NCBI RefSeq assembly: GCF_030283205.1 | Contig: NZ_JASNWF010000018.1 | Location: 62,001-126,000, forward strand | From: Actinomadura opuntiae | Lineage (GTDB): Bacteria > Actinomycetota > Actinomycetes > Streptosporangiales > Streptosporangiaceae | Reading direction: 5' to 3' | Length of the DNA: 64,000 nucleotides | Shown here: in pieces, positions 34,401 through 43,400 of the stretch | How positions within the stretch are numbered: position 1 is the first letter of the stretch | Layout: each line of letters opens with the position of its first letter | The notes under the pieces: generated by a model | The model's database searches: none | What the model was told of the DNA's origin: nothing | What the model saw: only the letters and a program-made list of their open reading frames with translations | Position numbers and translations under genes: made by a program

Positions 34401-37400
34401 GTGGCGCCCTTGTCAGGATCGGTGGTGTGGATTGTGCGGCCGCGCAGATCGTAGGTGGTGGTGAAGGTGTTCCCGGACGGGTCGGTGATCGAAGCGAGCT
34501 CGCCGGCCGGGGTGTAGGTGTATTTGGTGGCGTCGTAGTCGCCAGTGGGGGTGGCGGCCTTGTACTGCCGCTTTTCGACGACCTGCCCGCGGGCGTCGGT
34601 GATCTGCGCGGTGGGCATGCCGCCGTTGGGTGGGGTGACCGAGACGCGGTTGCCGCCGCCGTAGTCGTAGGTGGTGCGGAACAGTTCGCTGGCGGGCTGG
34701 TCACCGTTCTCGGTGCTCAGGCTTTCGACGGTCTTGCGGCCCAGCCCGTCGTATTGGGCGTGGGTCTGGGTTTCGATCTTGCCAGGGACGTCAACGCCGA
34801 ACAGGGTCGCTTCGGGAGCACCCGAGGCGGTGTAGGTGGCGTAGGTCTTGGCGACCTGGCCGCGGTCGTCATAGAAGGTTTCGGAAATCAGCCGACCATC
34901 GGGTCCGGGGGCTTGGACCTGCCGGGGGCGCAGCAGACCGTCCAGCAGCTCGATCTGAGCGAGTTTCTGATGGCCGTCGGCGGTGAGGGACTTGCTGGTG
35001 ACCGCGACGATCTGCCCGTCGGTGAAGCGGTAGGAGTATTCGTAGGTGGGGTCGTCGGTGGCTTTGCTGCGGTCGGGCAGCCACACCTTGGTCAGCCGAC
35101 CGAGCGGGTCGTAGGTCAGGTCGGTGCGCAGGTTGCCGTTGGAGACGTCCAGGCTGGTGACGGGCTCTCCCCAGGCCGGGTCGAGTTGCTGGGTGGTGGT
35201 CAGCGAGGTGGTGGAGTCTCCCGGCTTGGCGGGCGGCCCGGTCGTGGTCACCTGGGTGGTGAGGCCTTGAGGATCGGTGTAGACGGTGGTGGTGACATGC
35301 CCGGCGGCGTCGGTGGTCTGCGTGGTCCGCCCGTAGGCGTCGTAGCGGCTTTCGGCCTGGGTCACATAGGTGGCGGTGGTGCCGTTGTGGGAGGCGATCT
35401 CGTCAGTCTTGGTGACATTGCCGACCGTCGGGCCGTCCCCGAAGCCGCCGTTGTCATAGTAGGTGCGCGTATCGGAGATGACCTGCTTAGAGCGGTCGGG
35501 AGTGGTCGAGCAGTTCACCGCGACGGTCTCGACGCGGGAGGGATAGTTCAGCATCCAGGCGCCGGCATTGTCGGCGTAGCTGGTGCGGGCGCACCTGTCG
35601 TCGGTGGCGGTGGTGACGTCACCCAAGTCTTCGACCATGGTGACGCGGCCGACACCGGACCCGGAGTTGGCGTAGGTGTTGTTGGTCTTGGTCTGGGACC
35701 AGCCACCGCCGTCCTTGGCGGTCCAGGTCTGGGTGGAGCCGATGGCGGTGACGTTGGCGGTGGTGGTGCCCCACGACCGGGTCCGCGACGCGGTCTGCGC
35801 CTTCCAGGGGGTGTTGACGGTCTTGGAGTAGACGGCGCCGCCGGGCTTGTCGTAGGTGACGGTCTTGAGGGAGAAGCCGACATAGGCCTCGTGGTCGGCG
35901 TGAGTGCCGCCTTCACCGTCGGAGACGGTGACCGTCTTGGTGCCGCCATCCTTGTTCTTGCGGTCCCCGTCCATCCCCCGCAGGTAGAAGGCGTCGGACT
36001 GGGTGGCGGGGTTGGCGTAGGGGCCGGTGAAGGTGCGGACCTGGCCATAGCCGCGCCACTGCGACCAGGTCTTGTTCTTCTCCTTGGTGAGCCCGTCATC
36101 GTCGTCGTAGTGCCAGGCGGCGCCACCCAAGTACTCGTACTTGGTGACCATTTCCGGCGATCCGCCGGTGCGGTCGGACTGCATCACGCTGGTCACCACG
36201 TATTTGTGGAACCAGTCGGTGATCGGGTCGTCCTTGCCGGCTGGTTGCCAGATCACCGGCATGCAGCGGCTGGTATTGGTCTCCGGTGTCGGCAGGTCTG
36301 ACTGCGAGCAGTTCGTTTCCGGCTTGGAGTAGCTGATGTCGATCTGTCCGCCGGACTCGTCATCGATCGCGCCGACCCGGTAGCGGACGTACTTCAAGAT
36401 GTCGTCGCCGATCTTGTCCAGCCGGTTGGGCAGCTGCACGTTGGCGAAGGTCACCTTCGGCAGCGTGGCGGTCGTTCCGTCGGCGGCGTGCCCGGTGTGC
36501 TGGATGCTGGTCAGCAGCAGGTCACGTTCGATGTCGGCCAAGCCCCAGTCATGGGTCAGCGCCCAGGAGTCCACCGGCCGATATCCTGAGCCGTCCGGCT
36601 TGAGGATCTGGGTGGTCACGCTCGTGAGGCGTTTGCGGGACCAAAACGTCGGCGCGAGGGTGCCGTGGGTGTCCTTGCATTCCTGGCCGGAGTCGCAGTG
36701 CACGTCCCAGGGGACGTCCCACCAGTAGTCCGGCTTGTCGCCGATCTTGGCCGGGTCGCAGTTGAAGTTCGCGTCAGGGATGCAGCGCTCGGAGGTGTCG
36801 AAGCTGACCTGCGCGGGAGCCTTGGCGAACAGAGTGTCCTTGCGCAGCCCGTAGGAGATCGTCTTCAGGTAGCCACCGCGGGTGTAGGGGGTTTCGTCTT
36901 CGGCCTTGAGGTTGCGGCCGTAGTAGTTGGTCTCCTTGGCGTAGCTGTAGACGATGGCGTTGCCGGCCGGGTCGACGACGTAGTCCAGGTTCCACCGGTA
37001 GGCCTGCTGACACCAGGAGTCGGCGAACGTCGACTTGTGGCAGGGCTCGTCATCGTCGTCGCCGTACACCGGCGAGGTCCAGGTGGAGTCGGTTTCGGGC
37101 TTGCCCGAGGCCCAGCCGGGGACGCGGTTGAGGCCGAAGAAGTACTGGGTGCCGTCGGTCGTGGTGACCTTCCAGTACTCCCCATCGTTGTCGCCATTGC
37201 CGGTCGAGGAGCTGGTGAGCTTTTCGAACTTGGTGCCGTCGTCGTCCTTGAGCCTCCAGGTGCCATCGGAGGCTTTGATCAGTTCGCCGCCCTTGCCGTT
37301 CCAGGTGATGGTGGCGTTGTCATACCCCCAGCACTGGTCTCCCGGGGAGTTGCCCCACTGATCCTTGGGGGCGCCGTCGTCTTCGCAGGACTTGTAGCCC

Positions 37401-38398
37401 CGCTGGATGTATCCCGGCCACAGGTCGAATCCTTCACCGACCCAGGACGGCTGCCCGTTGGTGTTGGCGGTGCGGCCGTCCACGCTCCCCGAGTCGTAGG
37501 TGACGGCCACATTCGGGGTTAGGCCACCGGGCACTGCCGGCACCCGCATCGGATATGACCAGGTGAAGGCACCGCCGCTTCCACCGGCCTGCCAGGTTGC
37601 CGACGCCTCCAACGAAGTCGCCTTGTAATCGCCCTGGGAGCCGGACGAGCCAGCTGCCGCCACCAGTAGCGTTCCTACTGCCTGTGTAGCCGCTGCAGGG
37701 GCGGACGATGTAGGGGGCGATGTGCTGGCGGGGGCAGCGGTCACCTGCGCAGTGAGCGTCTGCTTGGTGCCGTCGTTGGTGGCCTTCAGCGGTGCCGCGA
37801 GGTGGCACTCGGGTTTGTCGGGGGTGCTGAGCGCGCACGCGGGGACCTGAAACAGTCGCAATCGGGATCCGTACGCGCCACCAAACGCTTGCGCGAACTG
37901 CGAGTAGTCGACTTCGACACCGACCTGCCCGGCTTGCGGTTGATCGGTCCGGGCCATGGTGAACGCCACCCCGTCCAACCCCGTCTTGGCGGCCGCGGCC
38001 CGGTCCAGGATCGACACCCGCACCTTCCCCGCAGCCTCTATCTGGCTGCGGGTTTTGCTCTTGGCGGCGGGCAAGACCCGCACCGGTAGAGAACCAGCTC
38101 GCACTCCCGGCTTGGATCCTGTCGGAAGGGACACCTCGCTGGAGCCAGCTTTTGGCCAGGCGGCCTTGGCGGCAGGCCCCGGCTTCAAGGTTGAGCTCTT
38201 GCGTGGCCGGACCTTAAGGTCGTGCCCCTTGATCGGATCCTCGTGCTCGAGAGCGGCCGGACGCTGCGAGGACGGAGCGGCCAGCGCGGGCGGAGGGGCT
38301 GACAACAACCCGGCAGCGACCGCGACGGCCATGACCGCGGCAACGGCGCGCGCCTCCCGCGGACGGGACAGCAGCAGGGTCTTGCGACCTGTAATCAC
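31412..38398 (-). CDS. Secreted RHS-repeat polymorphic toxin with Hint and ADP-ribosyltransferase-like tip
   Basis: 2328 aa from GTG 38398 with GGGAGGA upstream. A signal peptide (AVMAVAVAAGLLSAPPPALA) is followed by a spacer and a long run of RHS/YD repeats (YTYDTAGNRKTETLHG-type units). The RHS core ends near residue 1860 (QYDPDTGRF, SDPDG). A Hint domain spans about 2032-2200 (CDSFVPGTQVVLADGS, GDEVIATD, PVLVHNC), giving autoproteolytic release. The last 129 residues look like an ADP-ribosyltransferase: FLYRGVPEG (Arg), SPYTSWTTTP (Ser-Thr-Ser) and ENEVLVEN (Glu). Probably exported and delivered to rivals. It follows the LamG gene by 135 bp. Confidence 0.87.
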   Translation of the reverse strand: MITGRKTLLLSRPREARAVAAVMAVAVAAGLLSAPPPALAAPSSQRPAALEHEDPIKGHDLKVRPRKSSTLKPGPAAKAAWPKAGSSEVSLPTGSKPGVRAGSLPVRVLPAAKSKTRSQIEAAGKVRVSILDRAAAAKTGLDGVAFTMARTDQPQAGQVGVEVDYSQFAQAFGGAYGSRLRLFQVPACALSTPDKPECHLAAPLKATNDGTKQTLTAQVTAAPASTSPPTSSAPAAATQAVGTLLVAAAGSSGSQGDYKATSLEASATWQAGGSGGAFTWSYPMRVPAVPGGLTPNVAVTYDSGSVDGRTANTNGQPSWVGEGFDLWPGYIQRGYKSCEDDGAPKDQWGNSPGDQCWGYDNATITWNGKGGELIKASDGTWRLKDDDGTKFEKLTSSSTGNGDNDGEYWKVTTTDGTQYFFGLNRVPGWASGKPETDSTWTSPVYGDDDDEPCHKSTFADSWCQQAYRWNLDYVVDPAGNAIVYSYAKETNYYGRNLKAEDETPYTRGGYLKTISYGLRKDTLFAKAPAQVSFDTSERCIPDANFNCDPAKIGDKPDYWWDVPWDVHCDSGQECKDTHGTLAPTFWSRKRLTSVTTQILKPDGSGYRPVDSWALTHDWGLADIERDLLLTSIQHTGHAADGTTATLPKVTFANVQLPNRLDKIGDDILKYVRYRVGAIDDESGGQIDISYSKPETNCSQSDLPTPETNTSRCMPVIWQPAGKDDPITDWFHKYVVTSVMQSDRTGGSPEMVTKYEYLGGAAWHYDDDDGLTKEKNKTWSQWRGYGQVRTFTGPYANPATQSDAFYLRGMDGDRKNKDGGTKTVTVSDGEGGTHADHEAYVGFSLKTVTYDKPGGAVYSKTVNTPWKAQTASRTRSWGTTTANVTAIGSTQTWTAKDGGGWSQTKTNNTYANSGSGVGRVTMVEDLGDVTTATDDRCARTSYADNAGAWMLNYPSRVETVAVNCSTTPDRSKQVISDTRTYYDNGGFGDGPTVGNVTKTDEIASHNGTTATYVTQAESRYDAYGRTTQTTDAAGHVTTTVYTDPQGLTTQVTTTGPPAKPGDSTTSLTTTQQLDPAWGEPVTSLDVSNGNLRTDLTYDPLGRLTKVWLPDRSKATDDPTYEYSYRFTDGQIVAVTSKSLTADGHQKLAQIELLDGLLRPRQVQAPGPDGRLISETFYDDRGQVAKTYATYTASGAPEATLFGVDVPGKIETQTHAQYDGLGRKTVESLSTENGDQPASELFRTTYDYGGGNRVSVTPPNGGMPTAQITDARGQVVEKRQYKAATPTGDYDATKYTYTPAGELASITDPSGNTFTTTYDLRGRTIHTTDPDKGATSYTYNDLDQVTSTTDARGKKIFTDYDGQGRKTATHDGAANGPVLASWTYDTATRGKGQLASATRHTADGDYVTSYPKYDTLGRPQGSLLTVPASQGALQGKYAFTTTYNADGTVKGQGMPAAGGLPSEAIVYSYDSWQRPTGVTGNTTYINAAEYTPTGKLTVLEYGSDPAKQTWQRFGYEHGTQRLNNVRTNRAGINGADHNATYHYTDAGTITSITDTSLDGVDNQCFSYDHLQRLSDAWTQGTSDACADSPATSLIGGPAPYWQTYTYDTAGNRKTETLHGIGGKTDTTRTYTYADPGHGNRLNKVVQTGGQGDRTDTYQYDDAGNTTTRAIGYSPTNTGQTLDWDTEGELTKVTENGTTTNYIYDADGSTLIRKDATGSTLYLPDGTELRASTGAATATGTRYYTFAGQTVAMRTSDGTLTYLTADAQGTAQVAINASTLQSTVRRFDPFGAVRGLDDDATWPNDKGFVGGTQQPSGLTTLGARQYDPDTGRFISVDPLMDPADPQQMNGYTYANNSPITKSDPDGAMIVDPGGGCGNSCNNHSRDSYGGGGGSGGSGNSSRGYYRRHRNYTSRPVTLGQNDCNIIMAAAAGICQKPGDMMEQMFIDSLPKPPPVPGGLKGALKIWADALDLVFDWSDAVTCAKGKSLGACIIFALQYVPVGGKVTKPGAKLIKTIARSERAGKVVDRAARIFKKCDSFVPGTQVVLADGSRRNIEDIKVGDEVIATDPETGETNTEPVLDTITTENDKKFVQITVDTDQPRPSWATKNRPEHTSSLTRKAHKQGAIIATDHHLFWVAGDLNTWVSASELKPGMWLRTSAGTYVQVTATKHWTAHHQRTHNLTIADHHTYYVVAGNAPVLVHNCDQWKKLLREHRDNKFLYRGVPEGHPGFDNALQGRAEPRGGSSTPVEHNGGNTDSPYTSWTTTPWTAKKHASGRYPGETPGVVLRIELPTPNNPLRQMWLYGEDAHHENEVLVENAVEGAQVFDIRER

Positions 38399-38533
38399 GT
38401 CATTCCTCCCGCGCACACGCGCCTGCACCGGCCCCGCCAAATCCGGGGCGCGATCACTATTCGTCGCCGTCGATGAACAGAGGTCGGGCGGCCGCACCAG
38501 TTACCGAGGTGTGCGCCGCGCATTGTGTGCGGT

Positions 38534-41500
38534 TTAGGGCCCGTTGCCGGTATCGAGCTCGATCTGCTGTCCGAGCAGCGTGATCTGAGTGGGCGTCAAA
38601 ACCCCGCGGTACAGCCAGACGTCATCCAGCGCTGTAGGCCAGAAGTCCGATCCCGCACCGCTGCCGCCGAGTGCGTTCCGGCCGACCTGCAGGCCGCCGG
38701 TGCCCTTGAAGGTATGGACGTTTCCGGCCGCCGAGTCACCGTCCCGACCGTTCGTCGCGGACCCGTTGATGTACAGGGTCATCGTCCGGTTGGTCGCGTC
38801 GTAGACGATCGCGATGTGGTCCCAGTCGTCCTCGGTGTAAGCGGAGTTGCTAGTCAGCACCTGTGGCTTGGAGGCATCGGTGGCCGGCAGGTCGGCGTTG
38901 TTCATTTCCAGTTGCCAGACACCCAGATCGGCTGGTTCCTTCGCGTCCGGGACGTAGCGGAGCGCGAATGCGTTGGCTGTCTTTCCTGGGAGCGAGAACA
39001 CTGTGGCGGTCTTCTGCGGACGGGAGGCGAGGTTCTGCACCCAGCCGGTCAGGGTGAAGCTCTCGTCGGTAGAGATGGGCGGTGTGTCGGTCGAGGCGAA
39101 GGCGCCCAGCCCGTCCAGCTGCAGTCCTGCTGCCGAGGCGTACGGGTCCTTGAAGCCGGCGCCTTCGACGATGGCCGCCTTGTTTTGCAACGTCAGCGGC
39201 GGCACCGTTCCCCCATCGCGGCTTTCGCCGGGGCTGAGCGCGCCAGTCGCCGCGTTGAGCTTCCAGCGGGCCATAAGGATCGGGGCCTGCTGGTACAGGG
39301 CTGCGATCTCCGGGCCGGAGATGATCCGGTCGAAGACCTGCACGTCGTCGATCGATCCCGTCCACTGGTCGGCGTTGTTGCCCAGCCATTTGCTGCGACC
39401 GATTTGGAACCCGCCGGCGGCGTTCCACGCCGCCGGCACCGCCGGGCTCGCGGTGCCGCGTTCACCGTTGACGTAGATCTGCAGATGGTTGGTCTGGTCG
39501 TACACCCCGATCAGATGGGTCCAGGTGTTCAACTCCGCCGGTTTCGCCGACACCGCCTGGTAGGAGCCGGTCTCCTCAGAGTCGGACTTCACCATCGACA
39601 GGACCCACTTGTTCAGCCCGCCTTCGTACTTGAGGTAGAAGCCGCTCTTGGACGTCCCGTCCTGGCTGAGCACGGTGCGGGTCACGCCCGCCTGGGTCAG
39701 CCGCACCCACACCGACACCGCGAACTGCTTGCTGGTGTCCAGCACCGGTCCGTCAGTTCCGGCGTAACCGGAACCGTTCAAGGCCAGAGCAGTGTCGATC
39801 TGCCCCTTGCCCCCGAAAGTCGCGCTGCCGTGAACGGTCGCGGTGATCGTTGGTTCCCCGTCGCGGGTTTGCGCCGCCGCCGTGGTTGAGCCGGCACTTT
39901 CGTCCAGCTTGAAATGCGCCTTGGCTGGAGTTCCCTCGTTGACCAGGAAGTTGATGCTCGCCGTCGCGGAATCCTGCCCCGACGGGGCGAGCGCCAGCAC
40001 GGTCACCGAGTTGGGTCCGTACCGGTTCGGGGCGAGCTTGACGGTCCGGGCGGCACCGGCAGTGGTCGCCACCGTCATCAGCACCACCTGGTTGAGTCTG
40101 ACCTCGTACCGGTCGGCCACCTTCTCCGGGTCGGTGATCGTGAACGAGCCCACCTGCCCGACGCCACCATGCCATTGATCGTCATCGGGGTAGTCGGTAG
40201 AGGTGATGGTCGGCGCCGGTTTCGCCGGGTCGTAGGTGAAGTAGCAGGCCGGCGCCGTCCCGGTCGAGGACCAGGGCCCGTACTGCTCCCCGTCCCACGC
40301 CCGCGCATGCCAACCGATCAGGGTCTTCTGCGGAATCGTGCTCGGCAGGGTGACATGCCGCTGAGTACCGGTCTTGGTCGGCGGTGCGATCAGCCCCGAT
40401 GTCCACCGCTGGACGAAGCCCTTGCCGTCACCGGTGTCCCAATTGGCGGCAAACTCCGGCTCAACCTTGTTGGCGTCCTCGTCATCGGGGTCGGAGAAGA
40501 ACGCGTTAAGGGTCGGCACCTTGTTGATGACGACCGGATCGCTTTGCGGCGCGCAGCCTCCACCCGGCGTGGTGCTCATCGTCTGGTAGTTGGGGGTGTT
40601 GGGCGGGTTGTTGTACTGAATCGACAGGTAGGCGTCGTCGGAGAACCGCTTCCACCAATCCATCGACGACTCGCTGTAGGCCTTCAACCCGAACGTGATG
40701 TCGCCGTAGCCCTTGTCCAGCGCCGACTGCACATGCTGCTGCAGCAAAGACCCGCCGAACTCCACCGCCGTGCTCGAGCAGTGCGCAACATCACGCGAGT
40801 CCAGATGCTCACCCCAGGCGCCGCCGTCGTTCCATCCCCCGACCGTGTTGTTCCAGGTGGCATACGACTTCAACTGCAGGGTCCGCCACAACTGGATCGA
40901 GGTGGGGTTCTTGCAGTCATAGGCGCCGGTCTCGAAAGCGGTGAACTCCACCGACTGGACGTAGCGGCCCTTCAGCGACGGCAGCGCCACCTTGTAGAAC
41001 AGCCGCTTGGTCTGGTTGATGACGCAGTTGCCGTCCTTGGCCACCTCACAGCGACCGACGCCCTCGGTCGACTTGCCATTGAACTGGTGGTAGCTCTGGT
41101 TCGGATACCCCGACGACACCATTCCCCAGTCAGAGGCCTTTTTGGCGCCCCACACCGGGTCGATGTACACCGGGAACGTGGTGTCCGCCGCCGTCAGCAG
41201 GTTCTGGTCGGGAGCCAGGGTGAGCTTGCCGTCGGAAACCGCGACCTTGACCGGTGCGCTCTTGGCGCCCTCCGCCGGTCCCTCGCTGGTGTCCATGGCG
41301 CGTGCCTGCGGGGTGGTCGCCGTCGCCGATCCCTGGCTGGGCGTCGGCGCCTTGGTGGAGTCCCACATCATCGGGGACGGCGCATCGAACACACCCATCC
41401 CGGCGGACGTCTTCGCGGTCAGCACCCCGCTGGATGCTTCCTGCGTCACCGACAGCCCCGGAGCCGACAGCGCCAACGCCAGCTGCGTGAGCCGCGGGTC

Positions 41501-42130
41501 CTTGGCGGCCTCGGCGGTCTTGACCACCAGCGTGTGGGCGAACCCGTCCGCCTGCGCCCGCAACTGCAGATCAACGCCGTCGCCAAGCACACCCTTGTAG
41601 GTGGCGGTGTCACCGGCGAGAGTCGGTTCGGGCAGCGGCTGCGGCCACGTCAACGCCAGCTTGCGGCCCGCGCGGGTCATCTGCACCATCGGGCCGCTGC
41701 CGCCTTCAGAAAACGACAGCCCGACTGCCGTCGCTGCCGGCACGATCGCATCCCCCGAACGGTGCAGGGTGGTGTCGATGTCGGCCCACCTGCCGTCCTT
41801 GCGGGTGCGGATCGGCTGGATGTGCTGCTCGACCTCCATCCGCCCGTTCGGCAATGCCCGAACCGTACGGCTCTCACCCCGCTCGGCCAGCACCTCCACG
41901 GGCTCGCCCGAATCCCGAGCCGCCTTCAACGCCTGCTGCTCGGTCGCCGCCGACGTCGGCACGGTGTCATCCGCTCGCGCGGCCGGCGCGGCCGCCAGGC
42001 CCGGGATCTGCAGCAGCGCCGCGACCAGCAGCACTGCCAGCGCCCCGACTGACCAAGCCGGACGCCGCAACACCAGCGACCTGGAACCGGGCGCACGGCG
42101 ACGCACAGCACCGACAACACGAAGGCGCAC
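38534..42130 (-). CDS. Secreted LamG/concanavalin-fold protein, partner of the RHS toxin
   Basis: 1198 aa from GTG 42130. Basic N-terminus, then a hydrophobic signal (VGALAVLLVAALLQIPGLAA). The middle has a DNRLRE-like beta segment (LFYKVALPSLKGRYVQSVEF). Two LamG/jellyroll domains end the protein, at about 733-920 (FAVSVWVRLTQAG, YVNGERGTASP) and 953-1198 (SFTLTGWVQNLAS, LYINGSATNG). In actinobacteria such genes often precede RHS genes, and the same-strand 135-bp spacing suggests an operon. It may anchor or display the toxin on the cell surface; inferred. Confidence 0.85.
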   Translation of the reverse strand: MRLRVVGAVRRRAPGSRSLVLRRPAWSVGALAVLLVAALLQIPGLAAAPAARADDTVPTSAATEQQALKAARDSGEPVEVLAERGESRTVRALPNGRMEVEQHIQPIRTRKDGRWADIDTTLHRSGDAIVPAATAVGLSFSEGGSGPMVQMTRAGRKLALTWPQPLPEPTLAGDTATYKGVLGDGVDLQLRAQADGFAHTLVVKTAEAAKDPRLTQLALALSAPGLSVTQEASSGVLTAKTSAGMGVFDAPSPMMWDSTKAPTPSQGSATATTPQARAMDTSEGPAEGAKSAPVKVAVSDGKLTLAPDQNLLTAADTTFPVYIDPVWGAKKASDWGMVSSGYPNQSYHQFNGKSTEGVGRCEVAKDGNCVINQTKRLFYKVALPSLKGRYVQSVEFTAFETGAYDCKNPTSIQLWRTLQLKSYATWNNTVGGWNDGGAWGEHLDSRDVAHCSSTAVEFGGSLLQQHVQSALDKGYGDITFGLKAYSESSMDWWKRFSDDAYLSIQYNNPPNTPNYQTMSTTPGGGCAPQSDPVVINKVPTLNAFFSDPDDEDANKVEPEFAANWDTGDGKGFVQRWTSGLIAPPTKTGTQRHVTLPSTIPQKTLIGWHARAWDGEQYGPWSSTGTAPACYFTYDPAKPAPTITSTDYPDDDQWHGGVGQVGSFTITDPEKVADRYEVRLNQVVLMTVATTAGAARTVKLAPNRYGPNSVTVLALAPSGQDSATASINFLVNEGTPAKAHFKLDESAGSTTAAAQTRDGEPTITATVHGSATFGGKGQIDTALALNGSGYAGTDGPVLDTSKQFAVSVWVRLTQAGVTRTVLSQDGTSKSGFYLKYEGGLNKWVLSMVKSDSEETGSYQAVSAKPAELNTWTHLIGVYDQTNHLQIYVNGERGTASPAVPAAWNAAGGFQIGRSKWLGNNADQWTGSIDDVQVFDRIISGPEIAALYQQAPILMARWKLNAATGALSPGESRDGGTVPPLTLQNKAAIVEGAGFKDPYASAAGLQLDGLGAFASTDTPPISTDESFTLTGWVQNLASRPQKTATVFSLPGKTANAFALRYVPDAKEPADLGVWQLEMNNADLPATDASKPQVLTSNSAYTEDDWDHIAIVYDATNRTMTLYINGSATNGRDGDSAAGNVHTFKGTGGLQVGRNALGGSGAGSDFWPTALDDVWLYRGVLTPTQITLLGQQIELDTGNGP

Positions 42131-42524
42131 AAAGACCCCAAGGACATAAAGGGCGGATAAAGCTCCCTCAAGGTAAGCGGTTAGTTAACCTTCGTAAAGA
42201 TGCCAGATGATCTACGTTTTGTGATCTATATCACTAGCCGTCGTCGTAGCCCTACGTGACCGTCTAGGCGTCTTCTCTTGATTGCGATACACGCCTTCGC
42301 GACAGTCTGCGAAGTTTCCGCTGCTCAGCAACGCTCGTGCCCAACAATAGGCAGCAGGCCGTTACGTACCGTGATGACAATGGTGGTCGTAATCCTGTGG
42401 CCCTGGGAGCGGTCAGCGCGCTTACCGCTGCACCAGACCCTCGCTGTACACCAGGGCTTCCAGGCGGCTCTGACCCGCATCGGTCCGCGCCAGCTGAGTC
42501 CTCAACGAGCGCAACGCTGCCTAA
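42131..42524. other. Promoter region of the LamG-RHS operon and IS flank
   Basis: About 390 bp with no supported gene. AT-rich from 42,140 to 42,260, with a palindrome GGTTA-GT-TAACC at 42179-42190, about 50 bp upstream of the LamG start. The IS5 element begins at 42525. Confidence 0.5.
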
Positions 42525-43400
42525 GAGCGTGTCTCACGTGGGTTGCGTGTGTTCTGCGGGATAATGCGGGATCGTGTTGTCGGATCTTGCGTTGCGTCTG
42601 GTGCCGGATGAGTTGTGGGAGCTTGCTGAGCCGCTGATACCGGCGTTCAGGCCGCGGCGGCAGGGTGGCGGGACGGCGGCGGTGGATGATCGGGCGGTGT
42701 TCACCGCGATCGTGTACGTGCTGACCAGCGGGTGTGCGTGGCGGCATCTGCCTGCGGAGTTCGGTGTCAGTGTGCCGACCGCGCATCGCCGGTTCACCGC
42801 CTGGACGCGAGCGGGGTTGTGGCCGCGGCTGCATCGCGCGGTGCTGGACGAGTTGGGTGCGCGGGGGCAGGTGGACTGGGCGTCGGCGATCGTGGACGCC
42901 GCGGCCGTTCGCGCGAAAAGGGGGGCACGCTGACCAGCCCCAATCCGGTCGATCGAGGCAAGAAGGGCAGCAAACTCCACGTACTGTCCGACGCCGCCGG
43001 GCTGCCACTGGTGGTCGCGGTATCGGCGGCCAACGTCCACGACAGCCAGGCACTCAAGCCGCTGCTGATGGCATTGCCGGCGATCCGGTCCCGGCGGGGG
43101 CCGCGCCGGCGCAGGCCGGTCAAAGTCCGCGCTGACAAGGCTTACAACTCCGCCGAGCATCTGGCCTGGCTGCGCAGACGCGGGATCGTCCCGCGGATCG
43201 CCCGAGCGGGCGTCGAATCGAGCGAACGCCTGGGCCGCCACCGCTGGATGATCGAACGGACGCCGGCCTGGCTGTTCGGCTACCGGCGTCTGACCGTCCG
43301 CTACGAACGCCACGGCCACCTGTTCAATGCCTTCCTCGCCCTCGCCGCCGCCATCACCTGCTACAAGAAGCTCACAAAACTACCCACGTGAGACACGCTC
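42525..43400 (+). mobile_element. Intact IS5-family insertion sequence
   Basis: 876 bp with perfect 19-bp terminal inverted repeats (GAGCGTGTCTCACGTGGGT at 42525-42543, complement at 43382-43400), flanked by 3-bp target duplications TAA (42522-42524 and 43401-43403). TNA duplications fit the IS1031/IS427-type groups of IS5. One transposase in two overlapping frames fills it. Confidence 0.92.
42574..43391 (+). CDS. IS5-family transposase, two frames joined by -1 frameshift
   Basis: The first frame (42574-42933, GTG start) encodes the N-terminal helical domain (LRLVPDELWELAEPLIP, YVLTSGCAWRHLPAEF) and the first catalytic Asp (AIVDAAAVRAK). It ends just after a slippery AAAAGGGGGGC at about 42914. 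A -1 shift there continues into the frame ending 43391, with GGTLTSPNPVDRGKKGSKLH, the second Asp in AANVHDSQALKPLL, and the Glu in RWMIERTPAWLFGYRRL. Programmed frameshifting is usual for this group, so the gene is probably active. Confidence 0.88.

Noticed and set aside
32969..37522. Long open frames on the plus strand opposite the RHS gene
   Set aside because: They are Gly/Val-rich mirror frames caused by the third-position GC bias of the RHS repeats and show no domain or ribosome site.
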